Shown here piece after piece: positions 8,741-18,187 of a stretch of 64,000 nucleotides of DNA. The position numbers were made by a program, and so were the translations under genes. Location of the stretch: positions 1 to 64,000 of the forward strand of contig NZ_JAKFFS010000008.1 of assembly GCF_021502725.1 (NCBI RefSeq). The letters are read 5' to 3'. This stretch comes from Dyadobacter sp. CY345. GTDB lineage: Bacteria; Bacteroidota; Bacteroidia; Cytophagales; Spirosomataceae. A model generated the notes under the pieces. The model was not told the origin of the DNA, did no database searches, and saw only the letters and a program-made list of their open reading frames with translations. Position 1 is the first letter of the stretch; each line of letters opens with the position of its first letter.

Positions 8741-9538
8741 TCAGAATGGAGGTTTTCGACTCAACCCCAAGCCAACTGGCTTTTTCCTTTTATTAATAGT
8801 TTTGGTGAGTTTATTAATTCTCGTTGTATGAGTTTCGTATATGTTTCCCAATACGTATTCCAGAATTTCAAACGCATCTAAAATGTCATTTTTATTTAAG
8901 GAATCATTGTTGTGGCTTCCTGAGTTTCCAATCCACTTTATAGCCATCAATGAGTCAGCGTACTGAGGAAAGTTTGTTTTAAAGAATTCAATTCGTTGAT
9001 GTAAAGAATAAGATTTTCTTTTATTAGGAGATTTGTATGTTTTTACAACTTTCAAACTGTCCATTATCTTCTCAACCACAACACGTATTTTATTTGCACA
9101 CGAAGCAGTGTCCATCCAATACAAATTGAAGGCGCTAATTATTTCAATACGAATGGCCTCGGGTACCTCATCATTGACATGAAATATGTGAATTGGAGGA
9201 TTGAAAGTTGTTGGGGTGAGAATTTCAAAAATATCCATTTCTGGCTCTCCGGTTACTTCGTCATAATAGTCGTGTCTTATGCATCTATAATGTCCGAGAA
9301 TTCCAATTTTTTCCTTACAAGTTGAATTACTACAACTTAGTACTCCTGAAAAGCAACCCACCATCCACTCCGGCTCCCATGCTTCATGATTGTGCGCCGC
9401 CCTTGATGAAGCTTTTTCGTGAGTTTTAACTTCTTTTAAGTCGTTTGTTAAAACTCCCCGTTGACAACTTGGACAGATCCAAGCTGGAATATTATCCAAC
9501 GAAAATTCATTTAAATAGGGGGTTCTTTTAATTGGCAT
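8741..9538 (-). CDS. Zinc-ribbon plus DUF4145-like protein
   Basis: 265 residues. The N-terminus has a zinc ribbon made of C22-x2-C25 and C69-x4-C74. The C-terminal third resembles DUF4145: a helix-rich segment with HQRIEFF, then AIKWIGNSGSHNND and a closing helix DILDAFEILEYVLGNIYE, the family's typical 'GN..aH ... ll..ly' ending. DUF4145 proteins accompany restriction and other anti-phage genes in many genomes, but no biochemical role is established. The gene overlaps the end of the broken DUF1016 gene by 28 bases and sits 150 bases before the SEC-C gene. A+T-rich like its neighbour. Confidence 0.7.
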   Translation of the reverse strand: MPIKRTPYLNEFSLDNIPAWICPSCQRGVLTNDLKEVKTHEKASSRAAHNHEAWEPEWMVGCFSGVLSCSNSTCKEKIGILGHYRCIRHDYYDEVTGEPEMDIFEILTPTTFNPPIHIFHVNDEVPEAIRIEIISAFNLYWMDTASCANKIRVVVEKIMDSLKVVKTYKSPNKRKSYSLHQRIEFFKTNFPQYADSLMAIKWIGNSGSHNNDSLNKNDILDAFEILEYVLGNIYETHTTRINKLTKTINKRKKPVGLGLSRKPPF

Positions 9539-9966
9539 ACAGCTATCTTCAAACTAAGATTTAAATTAGCCGCAGAGCGGCTCCCTGTTTGTAGAAAGAA
9601 AGATATCAAATTTTTCGTAAACGCCCCAGCGGACCTCCTGATTGATCGCGTATTCCGAGGAGGCTGCGATGGAGGCTCACAACCATTAATTAATTTTAAG
9701 AAGCCTTTCTCCCGCTCAATCTCCGCAATTAACTCTTCCTCAGTCGGCAGATAAAGCATATACTTGGTCGCAATCAACTGCTTACTTTCATTCAAGATAC
9801 TATACTTCACAACTGTTTCATCTTTCTCCGTACAAAGAATAATTTCAATTGTGGGATTGTCATCATCCTGCTTTTTCAGGTCGTCGAACATGCGAATGTA
9901 CATATCCATTTGCCCGGTATCCTGGTGTGTTAGCTTGCCTGTTTTTAAATCAAAAAGAAAAAACAT
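9511..9966 (-). pseudogene. C-terminal part of DUF1016 (YhcG-type) nuclease, out of frame with its N-terminal part
   Basis: 151 residues, beginning MFFLFDLKTGKLTHQDTGQM. This is the second half of the PD-(D/E)xK nuclease domain of DUF1016 proteins: DLKTG supplies the (D/E)xK residues, followed by QMDMYIRMFDDL, IEIILCTEKDETVVKYS and the family's closing segment KYMLYLPTEEELIAEIEREK. The last 50 or so residues (from about GFLKLI onward) are basic and do not resemble the family. The frame overlaps the upstream part by 22 bases at a run of six Ts on the coding strand. Whether it is ever made as part of a full protein depends on frameshifting or on an assembly error. Confidence 0.75.
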
Positions 9967-10703
9967 TTAAGAAGGTAATTGTAAAAAACCAGATCAATGT
10001 AAAAATGACTTGTTTCGGTGCTTATCCTGAATTGTCTTCCTACGAATGAAAACCCTTTCCCTAATTCGAGTAAAAACTGTTGCAAGTTTCCGATTAAAGC
10101 CTTTCCAATGTCTTGCTCCAATGCATTCATTGGTTCATGGATATTCTGGAATTCAAAAACGTATGGGTCTTCAATAAAATCATCTAAGAGAATTTTGTCG
10201 GAATTTTGATTGTGCGTGGACGCTTCTGACTTGGTTTGAGAGGAGAGCAAACGCTGATAATTATGGGCGTTGATGTTGCGCTCCAACGTCCTGACGCTCC
10301 ACATTTCGTTTGTAAATTCTTGAAGGTAATAGACCCTGGCTGCCGGAATTTCTACTCTCATAATGAGCCTATTGTGGCTCCATGATAATTTGCTACACAC
10401 TGTGTAGCAAATTGCTTCATCAGGATAAGTAAGATAAAATTGCCTGAAATTTCTAATATTAGCATAAGAAAAACCCTTGCCCAATTCAGCAGTGAGAGCG
10501 ATGGACAGCGTTTTCAAAATTGCCTCACCATTGGCGGCTTTTTGATCTCCATTTTGCTCTTCCTGAACTATCCTTCTTCCCAATTGCCAACAGGCGACCA
10601 CCATTTCACTATTTACAGCAGTATAAGTTTTTTGCCGCGCTAGCTGTAAAATTTGTACAACATCCTGTATAAAAGATGTTGCCGGAGTGTCAGATCTATC
10701 CAT
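9945..10703 (-). pseudogene. N-terminal part of DUF1016 (YhcG-type) nuclease
   Basis: 252 residues. Residues about 10-150 form the DUF1016 N-terminal helical, DNA-binding-like domain (FIQDVVQILQLARQKTY, VACWQLGRRIVQEEQ, LGKGFSYANIRNFRQFYLTYP). A linker follows, then the start of the nuclease domain with FEFQNIHEPMNALEQDIG and HFYIDLVFYNYLLKC, which holds the first catalytic Asp (about residue 237). The frame then runs FFFLI and stops, losing the DLK residues that lie in the -1 frame. Intact relatives read 'KCF.LIDLKTGKL', so exactly one base is missing, or a -1 slip at TTTTTTC is needed. YhcG-type proteins are linked to DNA cleavage in accessory regions; no function is proved here. Confidence 0.8.
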
Positions 10704-10951
10704 AGGTGTGTTAGTTTCGTATGGTTAAAATGGAAAAAGAGCTCCCTTTTCAATTGTTTCCAGTCAACCGCTCCATTAGTTAAAAAGGCAAATTATGAAA
10801 ATCTCCTGGGAAGATCCGAATAATTTACGGGCGGCCCGCTTGGGGAGATGAGATGTAAGTTACCAGACGATTCCCCTTATCCATTCATAACATTGTTTCG
10901 TTCAGGATCTTTCGTTGTTAATCAGACAGCCGGTTTTCCTTTCGCCAATTC

Positions 10952-13900
10952 CTACTTAACACTTTTTGAAACGCTTGCAGGTTTCATGTCAGTATTAATA
11001 GGATTTAACGAAAGTGAACCGTAAAAGGGCTGTGCAACGCTCAAATCAATAAATATGTGCGTTAGTATCACCCCCGGATCGATCATGTATATTTCCAGCT
11101 TGTGTTTGCCCGGTTTCAGGTTCGGAACTTTAAAAGTACGTTTTGCCGAATTGCTCAGCACATTTTTTTTCCATTCATCACTCCGTCCAAAAGTCCGGAA
11201 ATTAAAGATAGTTATGGGCCCGCCATCAATACTTACCCCGTAGCGCAGTTCAAAATTCTTGTTCAACGGATAGGTCGGTAGTGAGCTAATAGTAATGTCT
11301 GCCGGCGAATGACCGAACACATAAAAGTTGTATTCGACAGCAGGATTGCTTTTCACTTTAAGCGTGTCCAAATCGCCTTCCGCAGCTTTTTCAACCAGCG
11401 GTAATGCTTCCAGAGATTTGCCATTGGAACCCAATCCTTCAATCACATTCCAGTGCCGGGAGTTCATGTTCCTCACTGCTGAGTAGTCGGCAGCATCAAT
11501 CGATAAGTAATGGGCAGTCTCCACATGTCCCTTGAAATTTTCGAGCTCCTTTACATTTGCATTATTGGCTATGACATCAAAAATATATTGGTCATCACCG
11601 CTTTCAACAATGATATTGCCTTTTAACGACTTTTGCACCGGCGCCTTATTCCAGTCAATTTCTACCCAAATACGTTGTTGGCTGTTGAGCCCGTCCGGTG
11701 TCAGTTCTCCATGACTGCTGCTTATCACAATCCATTTTTCCGACGCTTTGACGGTAAAAGCTTTTTTTAGTGGCTGTGTCAGGAAAACGTCAATAAAGTA
11801 CCTCTGCTTATTCCATTTGTTGAATTCCAGAAGTTTCAAGTCATGTGCAGATGTAGAATCAACATGGCTATATCCTTCGGGAAGTGCACAAAAAGCCGGC
11901 AGATTTTTTTTTACAGGTAAATCAAAAACGGGTAAATTGAATACCGGAAGCTTGCGCGGGAACATATCCATCATGCCTTTCCATTTTCCATTGGCAAGCT
12001 TCCTATTGTAGTATAGGGTTTCCGAGGCAATTTCTTCTTGGGTCCCGCCCGACAGCGAAGCATAATGAGCGGAGCTTAGCCTTCCTTGTTTTCCATAAAT
12101 GTAAGCTTTGTCGCGGAAAAGGAATTTCTTGTTTATCAATGCCGCACCTTTTACAGGGTATTCCACCAGCTCATAAAAAGCATCCTTATCTTTGGCTTGG
12201 ATATTAGTGCCAATGTTCTTTACCTGTGCAAGTAATCGATCATAAGCATCTATTCTCAACTGTGCCTGATCATTGTAGTAAGTGTGATTGTACTGCGTGA
12301 AATCTATGCCGGTTGTTGGTTCAGTTCTACTCCAACCCATGTATTCCGGCTTACGTTCAAAAGCGAGATCGTAGTACTTCCAAAGGGATTGCGCAACAGA
12401 TACCGACTGTTTATCTCCGAAAATCGTTGATAGCCATTTTTGTAAATGAGCCTTTGAAAAAGCTGGTTTTTCAAATGGTTCGATGTCGTAGGCCATATCC
12501 ATAAAAAGCTGTGTGGCGTACTCCGCAGGTTTAATATCACCCACATTTAGAACCCAAAGCTGCCTGGCATTCAAGGTAAAAGCCTTCGTCATTTCCTCGC
12601 GCAGGTGTGCCGGGTGTGTGGTGTTGAGCCATAAATAGTCGTGAGGTCTGCCCCAATAGGAGGCATGGTAATAAACACCCGAACCGCCGGGTCTCCTGTT
12701 TTCCTCGGCATTACTCAGCCGCTGAATGTATCCGTAATTATCATCAGGCCAGACCAGCGTAATGTCTTCCGGGACTCTAAGACCTGCATCATATATTTCA
12801 AGTACTTCTTTATATGGTGTGAATACTTGCGGGACTTTGGTAATTTCCGCATTTACGTATTTTTTGAGCATATCGCGCTGCACGCGGATAATGGTGTCCA
12901 TAAGTGGAACGGTTTCCGCCATTGTTTTTACACCCTCCATCGCGCCGTCGTGGATTCCACGCATTCCGGTGGTGTAAATGCCATTGATTTTGCTACTCTC
13001 TTTAATGCGGGATTCCCAGTATTCGTCTACTTTTTTCTTGTTTGTCAGGTAGTTAAAGTGTCCCATTTCTTTTTGATTCCACTCACTGACATTATTTCTA
13101 AGCATAGGCTCAGCATGAGAAGAACCCACCACGATCTGATAATCTTCCGCTGCTTTGATATTGCCAGGGTAATGGTAAAACGCTTTTGTACTCGGGTGCA
13201 TGGCTGGCCAGATCAGATTGGCTTTCAAGCGAAGAAGCAGTTCAAAAACCTTCGCGTAAGTTTTCGGACCAATGTCTTTTGTATCGGGTTCAAACGTTTT
13301 TGCCGCCCATGGCTGTAATCCCCAATCTTCATCGTTAATAAAAATACCTCTAAACCTTACCGATGGCGTTTTTGAAGTAAAATCTTGACGATCTAAGGCA
13401 AGAGATTTCTGCGTTTTCGGAGTTGCATCGGCCCACCAGTACCAGGGTGTCACGCCGATTTTCCCGGAAACAGAAAAAACACCATAAGCCGTTCCCCTTG
13501 CATCACTTCCGGCAATGACCAGTGCATTGGCGATGTTCGCCGACGGTTTTGATAAAAATCTGAGAGAATAACATTCCCACTTTCCTACGATTGCAGAATC
13601 GGAAGCATTGTTTCCAAAATTCTTAACGAGCTGAGAATCATATTTACCAATGATAATGATGTTTCCTTTGGCATTTGAAATATCAGTAGAAACTTTTGGA
13701 TGATATCCGCTGACTAATTCAATGTCTGAGGCAAGTAAATGGGCAGCAATGGAATCAAGTTTGAATTCCCCTTGCTGGTAGTAAATAGTGACGTTATTTT
13801 GCGCGGTAACCAATTCAAACTGCTGAGCGTTTGCAAGAACTGGCAGGCAAAATATAATCAGGATGTCAATCCTAATGAACTTAAACTGACGTTGTTTCAT
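10952..13900 (-). CDS. GH115 alpha-glucuronidase, secreted
   Basis: 982 residues from the start chosen at 13900 (MKQRQFKFIRI followed by the signal core ILIIFCLPVLANAQ); an upstream ATG at 13933 would add 11 residues before the signal. GH115 enzymes remove (4-O-methyl-)glucuronic acid from side chains of xylan and related polymers in the periplasm. Family marks include the N-terminal domain (NIIIIGKYDS, VIAGSDARGTAYGVFSVS), TPWYWWADA, SVRFRGIFINDEDWGL, LRLKANLIWPAMHP and the catalytic-domain stretch WPDDNYGYIQRLSN near residue 390. The C-terminal beta-rich domain is complete. It is the last gene of PUL 1, following a second hydrolase, SusD and SusC. Confidence 0.93.
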   Translation of the reverse strand: MKQRQFKFIRIDILIIFCLPVLANAQQFELVTAQNNVTIYYQQGEFKLDSIAAHLLASDIELVSGYHPKVSTDISNAKGNIIIIGKYDSQLVKNFGNNASDSAIVGKWECYSLRFLSKPSANIANALVIAGSDARGTAYGVFSVSGKIGVTPWYWWADATPKTQKSLALDRQDFTSKTPSVRFRGIFINDEDWGLQPWAAKTFEPDTKDIGPKTYAKVFELLLRLKANLIWPAMHPSTKAFYHYPGNIKAAEDYQIVVGSSHAEPMLRNNVSEWNQKEMGHFNYLTNKKKVDEYWESRIKESSKINGIYTTGMRGIHDGAMEGVKTMAETVPLMDTIIRVQRDMLKKYVNAEITKVPQVFTPYKEVLEIYDAGLRVPEDITLVWPDDNYGYIQRLSNAEENRRPGGSGVYYHASYWGRPHDYLWLNTTHPAHLREEMTKAFTLNARQLWVLNVGDIKPAEYATQLFMDMAYDIEPFEKPAFSKAHLQKWLSTIFGDKQSVSVAQSLWKYYDLAFERKPEYMGWSRTEPTTGIDFTQYNHTYYNDQAQLRIDAYDRLLAQVKNIGTNIQAKDKDAFYELVEYPVKGAALINKKFLFRDKAYIYGKQGRLSSAHYASLSGGTQEEIASETLYYNRKLANGKWKGMMDMFPRKLPVFNLPVFDLPVKKNLPAFCALPEGYSHVDSTSAHDLKLLEFNKWNKQRYFIDVFLTQPLKKAFTVKASEKWIVISSSHGELTPDGLNSQQRIWVEIDWNKAPVQKSLKGNIIVESGDDQYIFDVIANNANVKELENFKGHVETAHYLSIDAADYSAVRNMNSRHWNVIEGLGSNGKSLEALPLVEKAAEGDLDTLKVKSNPAVEYNFYVFGHSPADITISSLPTYPLNKNFELRYGVSIDGGPITIFNFRTFGRSDEWKKNVLSNSAKRTFKVPNLKPGKHKLEIYMIDPGVILTHIFIDLSVAQPFYGSLSLNPINTDMKPASVSKSVK

Positions 13901-13987
13901 GATTTGTTTTTTCAAGGCGGTAAGATGTAGCATCTGGCTTCAAAGCGCAATAAATGTTGAAAGAAATGTTTTCTAGCGCGCGTTATG

Positions 13988-16531
13988 TTATTCCAAATTT
14001 ACATTTTGAATCGCAATACCAGCATGCGTTTTTTGACTTGGATCTGCTTTTTGTGTTGGGATAATGACAATTTGTAAGGTTTCTATGTTCATTAAATCGA
14101 TGTTGCCGGCCTTCAGTGTGGTATCCAGCGAATACGGTAGAAATCCCGGATATGGGCGCGGAAGGCTGATGAAGTCTGTTTTTTTAAGATCTTCCAACAA
14201 TACAGCATAAGGATTATTTTCTGGTTTGATATTCATCTTAGCTCCATATACCGATCCGTCCTTACCGATTAAGGCAAGCTGTATGGTGCAGGGTTTCTCA
14301 TTGAGCGCGCGGCCATGAAAAACCAATTTTGTTTTGGATAGCAAATCCGATATGCGTCCTGCAATGTTATTTTTAAAATTGTATCGCATCGCGTAGTCTT
14401 CCGCTTTTTCGGGGTTGATATTTAGTTCGGAATTTCCCGTTTCTGTCAGTGGCGTCAACCGTGAAGTTTTCAGATAGGGCCTTAGTAACTGCGCATGATC
14501 TGCCGCCGCACTGAATAGTGTTATCGGTGAGGATTTTGTCAGAATGCGCGTTTCGAACAATTTCTCCTGATCATTGTTCCCTACTTTAATGTTTTCTTGC
14601 TCAGATGGATATTGTTTTTCTACTCCGTTTTCCTTAACTAAAATGCAGTATTTAAACGCATCTCCCTTTAATAATTCTGCCGGGATACGGGCTGAAAATT
14701 GATAGCCACCGGTGTGCTCTAAGTCTATATGCACAGGCTGTGCATCTTTTACAAATAACTTAATGCTGGCAGCTTCTGGCTGTTTTAAAGAAACGATCTG
14801 TACTTTGACAGGCATACTTTCGCCTGCCGAAATCTCTTTAGCAGGCGAATGAAGCACGTACGTTTTTTGCAGGGTCGTTGCGGGTGCCACGAATTCATTC
14901 AATGTCATATTCTTCCATTTGCTGGTTGCATTCAACTTGCTCGAAACACCTTTTTTTGACAGCAAATATGTGCCTGGTGTAATGTTAAATGTCTGCTTTT
15001 GAGTATCGAAAGTTTTGGTGTCGTTTCCTTGATTTAATGGTCTGATCTCAAAATCCTCTCCCAAATCTGGCAGCCTTACCGACATAGGCCATTGACGCCA
15101 GTTGATAACGGTAAGGACTTTATCCAGGGCATTAAAGCCAAAAGGATCCTGCACCCAGATCGCATCAGGCAAAATTTCCAGTCGCCAGACTCCATTTTCA
15201 AGTTTATCCAAAAAGTAAGCGCCTGTCCCTTCGTATTTTACAACTGTGGAATTGCCTGACCCACTGATATGTTCCAATGCTTCCGTGTTTGGAGGAATAG
15301 TAGTTGTATGATTGGTATAGATAAATTTTTCTTTCGTGACCATTTCTGCAAGATCCTGCCCGTAACTAACCCTGAAATCACCAAAAGATGTATCTGCGGG
15401 GAATTTGCCAAAGTCTTTATAAAGCGGAATATTGTGAAAAACCTCAGATGCGATTTTAAGACTGAGCGCTTTCTGCGGCGTGTAAATCAGGTTCATGTAA
15501 TGCGTGTCATACTCCGTATTGGCGTATGCGAAGAAGGTTGGGTCATAGGCAAAGTGTGTGGCGAGCTGCATACCGGCTGTGCGGAAACTGCGGGCCATCG
15601 CCGGATATATGTAAGACCGCCCAACATCAGCAGCATCAAATTCATAGACGATCTTCGCCATTTGTTTGAACCTCGGATTGGCTGCAAATGGAATTTTGTA
15701 ATCGTCCACATTTGGCAGCAAATTTCCCATTATTTCATGCTTAGCCTGCAAACCTGTAGGATACCATTGAAATGTACCACCTTGAATATCAGCATCGAAA
15801 TAGCCTTGCGCCAGGTGAATGCTGTGGCTGATGTTGTAAAAGACAGGCTTTTTACAACCTGTCTTCCGCATAGAGCTAACCATTCCATTGATAAATGCTG
15901 TTACATCGCTGGCTTTTCCGCCATGCTGTGGCTCGTTACTGATTTCAAAAGCGATTAGGTCCGGTTCGTTTTTGTAAGCCACGCCAGTGTAAGGATTGAC
16001 GTGATTCAGGAACTGAGACAAATAATTTTGTTGCGCCTTAATGGCATCGGGATTGGTCAGACAAGCTGCTTTACCATACTTTCTTGAAAATCCCGGTGTT
16101 TTTTCATCCTTTTCCGGCCATCCGTTTCCCCAGTATGCAATGGGCGTCAGCACAAACCTGATGCCGCGATCTTTCATCTTTTTTAATGCATAATCCAGTA
16201 ATTTCAAATGCTCATTTTCTAGCAGATTACCCAGTGTATCACTTATTTCCGTGTCCCAAACATGAACACGGTACAGATCAAAACCCAGCCGGGAGAAATG
16301 GTAAACATCATCGTCAATGGCCTTTTCCGGAGATACATTCAGTTGCTTCGCTACGCGGTAAGCATATGCAAAAGGAACCGTGTAATTCACACCAAACCCT
16401 TTTACTTCCTCTTTCGTATTACCCCAACGCATCACGCCGTCCTTATCGACATACACGTCGTTAGACTTTTGCGAATAAGCGACTGGTTTGACAAAAAAAA
16501 TGAGAAGTAGAAAGGTAAGAACAAGCTTCAT
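13988..16531 (-). CDS. Secreted clan-A (GH5-like) glycoside hydrolase with C-terminal accessory domains
   Basis: 847 residues with a signal peptide (residues 1-20, ending PVAYSQ). Residues about 35-400 are a TIM barrel of the cellulase/GH5 type: GFDLYRVHVWD, RGIRFVLTPIAYWG, FEISNEP with acid/base candidate E200, and a nucleophile candidate E297 in IVYEFDAADVG. The remaining half is beta-rich with two sandwich-like parts, one resembling a module that binds carbohydrate (NNIAGRISDLLSKTKLVFHGRAL). The exact CAZy family is not clear to me. It sits between susD and the GH115 gene, so both probably act on the same glucuronic-acid-bearing glycan. A 130-base structured spacer separates it from susD. 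Confidence 0.75.
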   Translation of the reverse strand: MKLVLTFLLLIFFVKPVAYSQKSNDVYVDKDGVMRWGNTKEEVKGFGVNYTVPFAYAYRVAKQLNVSPEKAIDDDVYHFSRLGFDLYRVHVWDTEISDTLGNLLENEHLKLLDYALKKMKDRGIRFVLTPIAYWGNGWPEKDEKTPGFSRKYGKAACLTNPDAIKAQQNYLSQFLNHVNPYTGVAYKNEPDLIAFEISNEPQHGGKASDVTAFINGMVSSMRKTGCKKPVFYNISHSIHLAQGYFDADIQGGTFQWYPTGLQAKHEIMGNLLPNVDDYKIPFAANPRFKQMAKIVYEFDAADVGRSYIYPAMARSFRTAGMQLATHFAYDPTFFAYANTEYDTHYMNLIYTPQKALSLKIASEVFHNIPLYKDFGKFPADTSFGDFRVSYGQDLAEMVTKEKFIYTNHTTTIPPNTEALEHISGSGNSTVVKYEGTGAYFLDKLENGVWRLEILPDAIWVQDPFGFNALDKVLTVINWRQWPMSVRLPDLGEDFEIRPLNQGNDTKTFDTQKQTFNITPGTYLLSKKGVSSKLNATSKWKNMTLNEFVAPATTLQKTYVLHSPAKEISAGESMPVKVQIVSLKQPEAASIKLFVKDAQPVHIDLEHTGGYQFSARIPAELLKGDAFKYCILVKENGVEKQYPSEQENIKVGNNDQEKLFETRILTKSSPITLFSAAADHAQLLRPYLKTSRLTPLTETGNSELNINPEKAEDYAMRYNFKNNIAGRISDLLSKTKLVFHGRALNEKPCTIQLALIGKDGSVYGAKMNIKPENNPYAVLLEDLKKTDFISLPRPYPGFLPYSLDTTLKAGNIDLMNIETLQIVIIPTQKADPSQKTHAGIAIQNVNLE

Positions 16532-16583
16532 ATTTTATGAAAAAGTTAAGTGGTTTAGGATTTGTCAATTATAGTCGTGTGCT

Positions 16584-16651
16584 GTCATTTGTGGTTAGGG
16601 TTTGTCATTCGTGCTAAACACAACACTTGACAATTCCTGACCACAAATGAC
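16584..16651. repeat. Long inverted repeat in the susD-GH spacer of PUL 1
   Basis: GTCATTTGTGGTTAGG (16584-16599) is complementary to 16636-16651 at 15 of 16 positions, the sixteenth being a T-G pair. An inner pair TTGTCA (16602-16607) / TGACAA (16627-16632) continues the stem. It fills most of the gap between susD and the GH5-like gene and has no T-tract, so it is not an ordinary terminator. Confidence 0.7.
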
Positions 16652-16660
16652 TTTCGTGTC

Positions 16661-18166
16661 TCAATACCCTGGTGTCTGTTCAATTTTTCCCTCACCTACA
16701 TTGATCACATATTGTGGTATAGGAAAAAGTTCGGATGGGCCGTGGTTGACTTTTCCTGCCGCTTCCAGAGCCGAAGCCCATTTTCCATGACGAACAAGGT
16801 CTATCTTGCGGATACCTTCAAAATAAAACTCAAATCCTCTTTCCAGAAGAATGGCGTCGTTGAATGCAGTTTTTGAAGCCGTGGCCGTTGCAGATAAAGC
16901 AGCGACCCCACCGTGTTTCGTTCTTACTTCATTGACCAGCGCAATGGCCTCCGCCGTCGGACCAGATATCTGGTTAACCGCCTCAGCCAACATCAGCAAT
17001 ACATCCGCATACCTCAGAACCGGCATATCATTTCCCTGCACATCAGCACCTGGTGAAGATTCGTCAGGGTATTTTCTCAAAACCGGGCCGCGCATGTTGG
17101 TACGGTTTCGTGCTTTTCCGGTTTTGTCGGTATAAGTCGCAATCAACAGATTCCTCCTTTTATCGGCCTCGTCAAACGTATCATAAAATGCCCAGGTAGG
17201 GCAGAAGATACCGCTCGGATTGCCCCAGCCACCTCCAAGCTTGATACTTTTGAAGTCACCGGGAAGACAATACAATGCCATAGCATTGAAATTGCCACCT
17301 CCTTCGCCGTTCGTGGGTGCAATGGGATCGCAATTGACAGCCCAGATTGTTTCTGTATTTACTTCTGTCGGCTCCCGGAACAAACCGGCATAATCGGATA
17401 CCAGGCTGTATTTGCCTAATGCAATCGTAGCTCTGGCCGATTTTTCTGCCTCCGCCCAATTTTTTTCATTCAAATACAATCGCGTTAACATACCCAGTGC
17501 CAATCCTTTGTTGAACCTGCCATATTCCGACGGACTTAAATCCAGATTAGCAGCAGCAAAATTGAGATCATCTGCAATCAGCGATACATAAGTTTCTCTT
17601 GACGGACGGGTCAGGTCACTTTCGGCATCTGTGTTGATTTTTGACGCATCGAAAATCACGGGTACAGGGCCGTACATGTGAAGCAGGTAGTACATCGTCC
17701 AGGCGCGTCCCATTCTGGCCTCGGCAATGAACTTGTTTTTCGCGGCATCGCTGATTGTTGCTTTTTCAATATCAGCGATAACCTGCGTCATTCTGGTTAC
17801 ATAACGCACTTTTTCAAAATGGCTTTGTTTGCCCTGCGTTCTCAGAAAAGTAAAATCTCCTTTGCTAAAAAATTCCCAAAATCCGCCCCATTCAGTAAAG
17901 ATGTTCATTTGATCTGTTGGGAGATCAAACATCGCCAAATGCCCATATTCCGGGCTGAAAAACATGTTCTGGTACGCTACATCACTATATCCCCATTTGG
18001 AGCCGAAGGGTTTATAGGCTTGCAATGTGTAAAGTTTAAAGTCATCTTCCGTTTTCGGGAAGTTGGCAGGGGAGAGCACGCCGGTGATCACCGGATCAAA
18101 ATTTTTCTCGCAGCTGGTAATCGATAAGCTGGCAGCCAGTATACTGGCGATAATTATTTTTTTCAT
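16661..18166 (-). CDS. SusD/RagB-family glycan-binding lipoprotein (PUL 1)
   Basis: 501 residues. The lipoprotein signal ends at Cys19 (SITSCEKNF). The body shows the SusD pattern of helical TPR-like repeats: FIAEARMGRAWTMYYLLHMYGPVPVI, KGLALGMLTRLYLNEKNWAEAEKSA, MPVLRYADVLLMLAEAVNQ, and a C-terminal LLERGFEFYFEGIRKIDLVRHG and LFPIPQYVIN. SusD lids bind oligosaccharide at the cell surface and hand it to the SusC channel. The gene starts 21 bases after susC ends, so the two are cotranscribed. Family membership is firm; glycan specificity is inferred from the GH115 neighbour. Confidence 0.95.
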   Translation of the reverse strand: MKKIIIASILAASLSITSCEKNFDPVITGVLSPANFPKTEDDFKLYTLQAYKPFGSKWGYSDVAYQNMFFSPEYGHLAMFDLPTDQMNIFTEWGGFWEFFSKGDFTFLRTQGKQSHFEKVRYVTRMTQVIADIEKATISDAAKNKFIAEARMGRAWTMYYLLHMYGPVPVIFDASKINTDAESDLTRPSRETYVSLIADDLNFAAANLDLSPSEYGRFNKGLALGMLTRLYLNEKNWAEAEKSARATIALGKYSLVSDYAGLFREPTEVNTETIWAVNCDPIAPTNGEGGGNFNAMALYCLPGDFKSIKLGGGWGNPSGIFCPTWAFYDTFDEADKRRNLLIATYTDKTGKARNRTNMRGPVLRKYPDESSPGADVQGNDMPVLRYADVLLMLAEAVNQISGPTAEAIALVNEVRTKHGGVAALSATATASKTAFNDAILLERGFEFYFEGIRKIDLVRHGKWASALEAAGKVNHGPSELFPIPQYVINVGEGKIEQTPGY

Positions 18167-18187
18167 GTGATTTTGAATTTCAGAATG

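Noticed and set aside
12641..13318. A 225-codon plus-strand frame inside the GH115 gene.
   Set aside because: It is the antisense shadow of a strongly conserved GH115 coding sequence.
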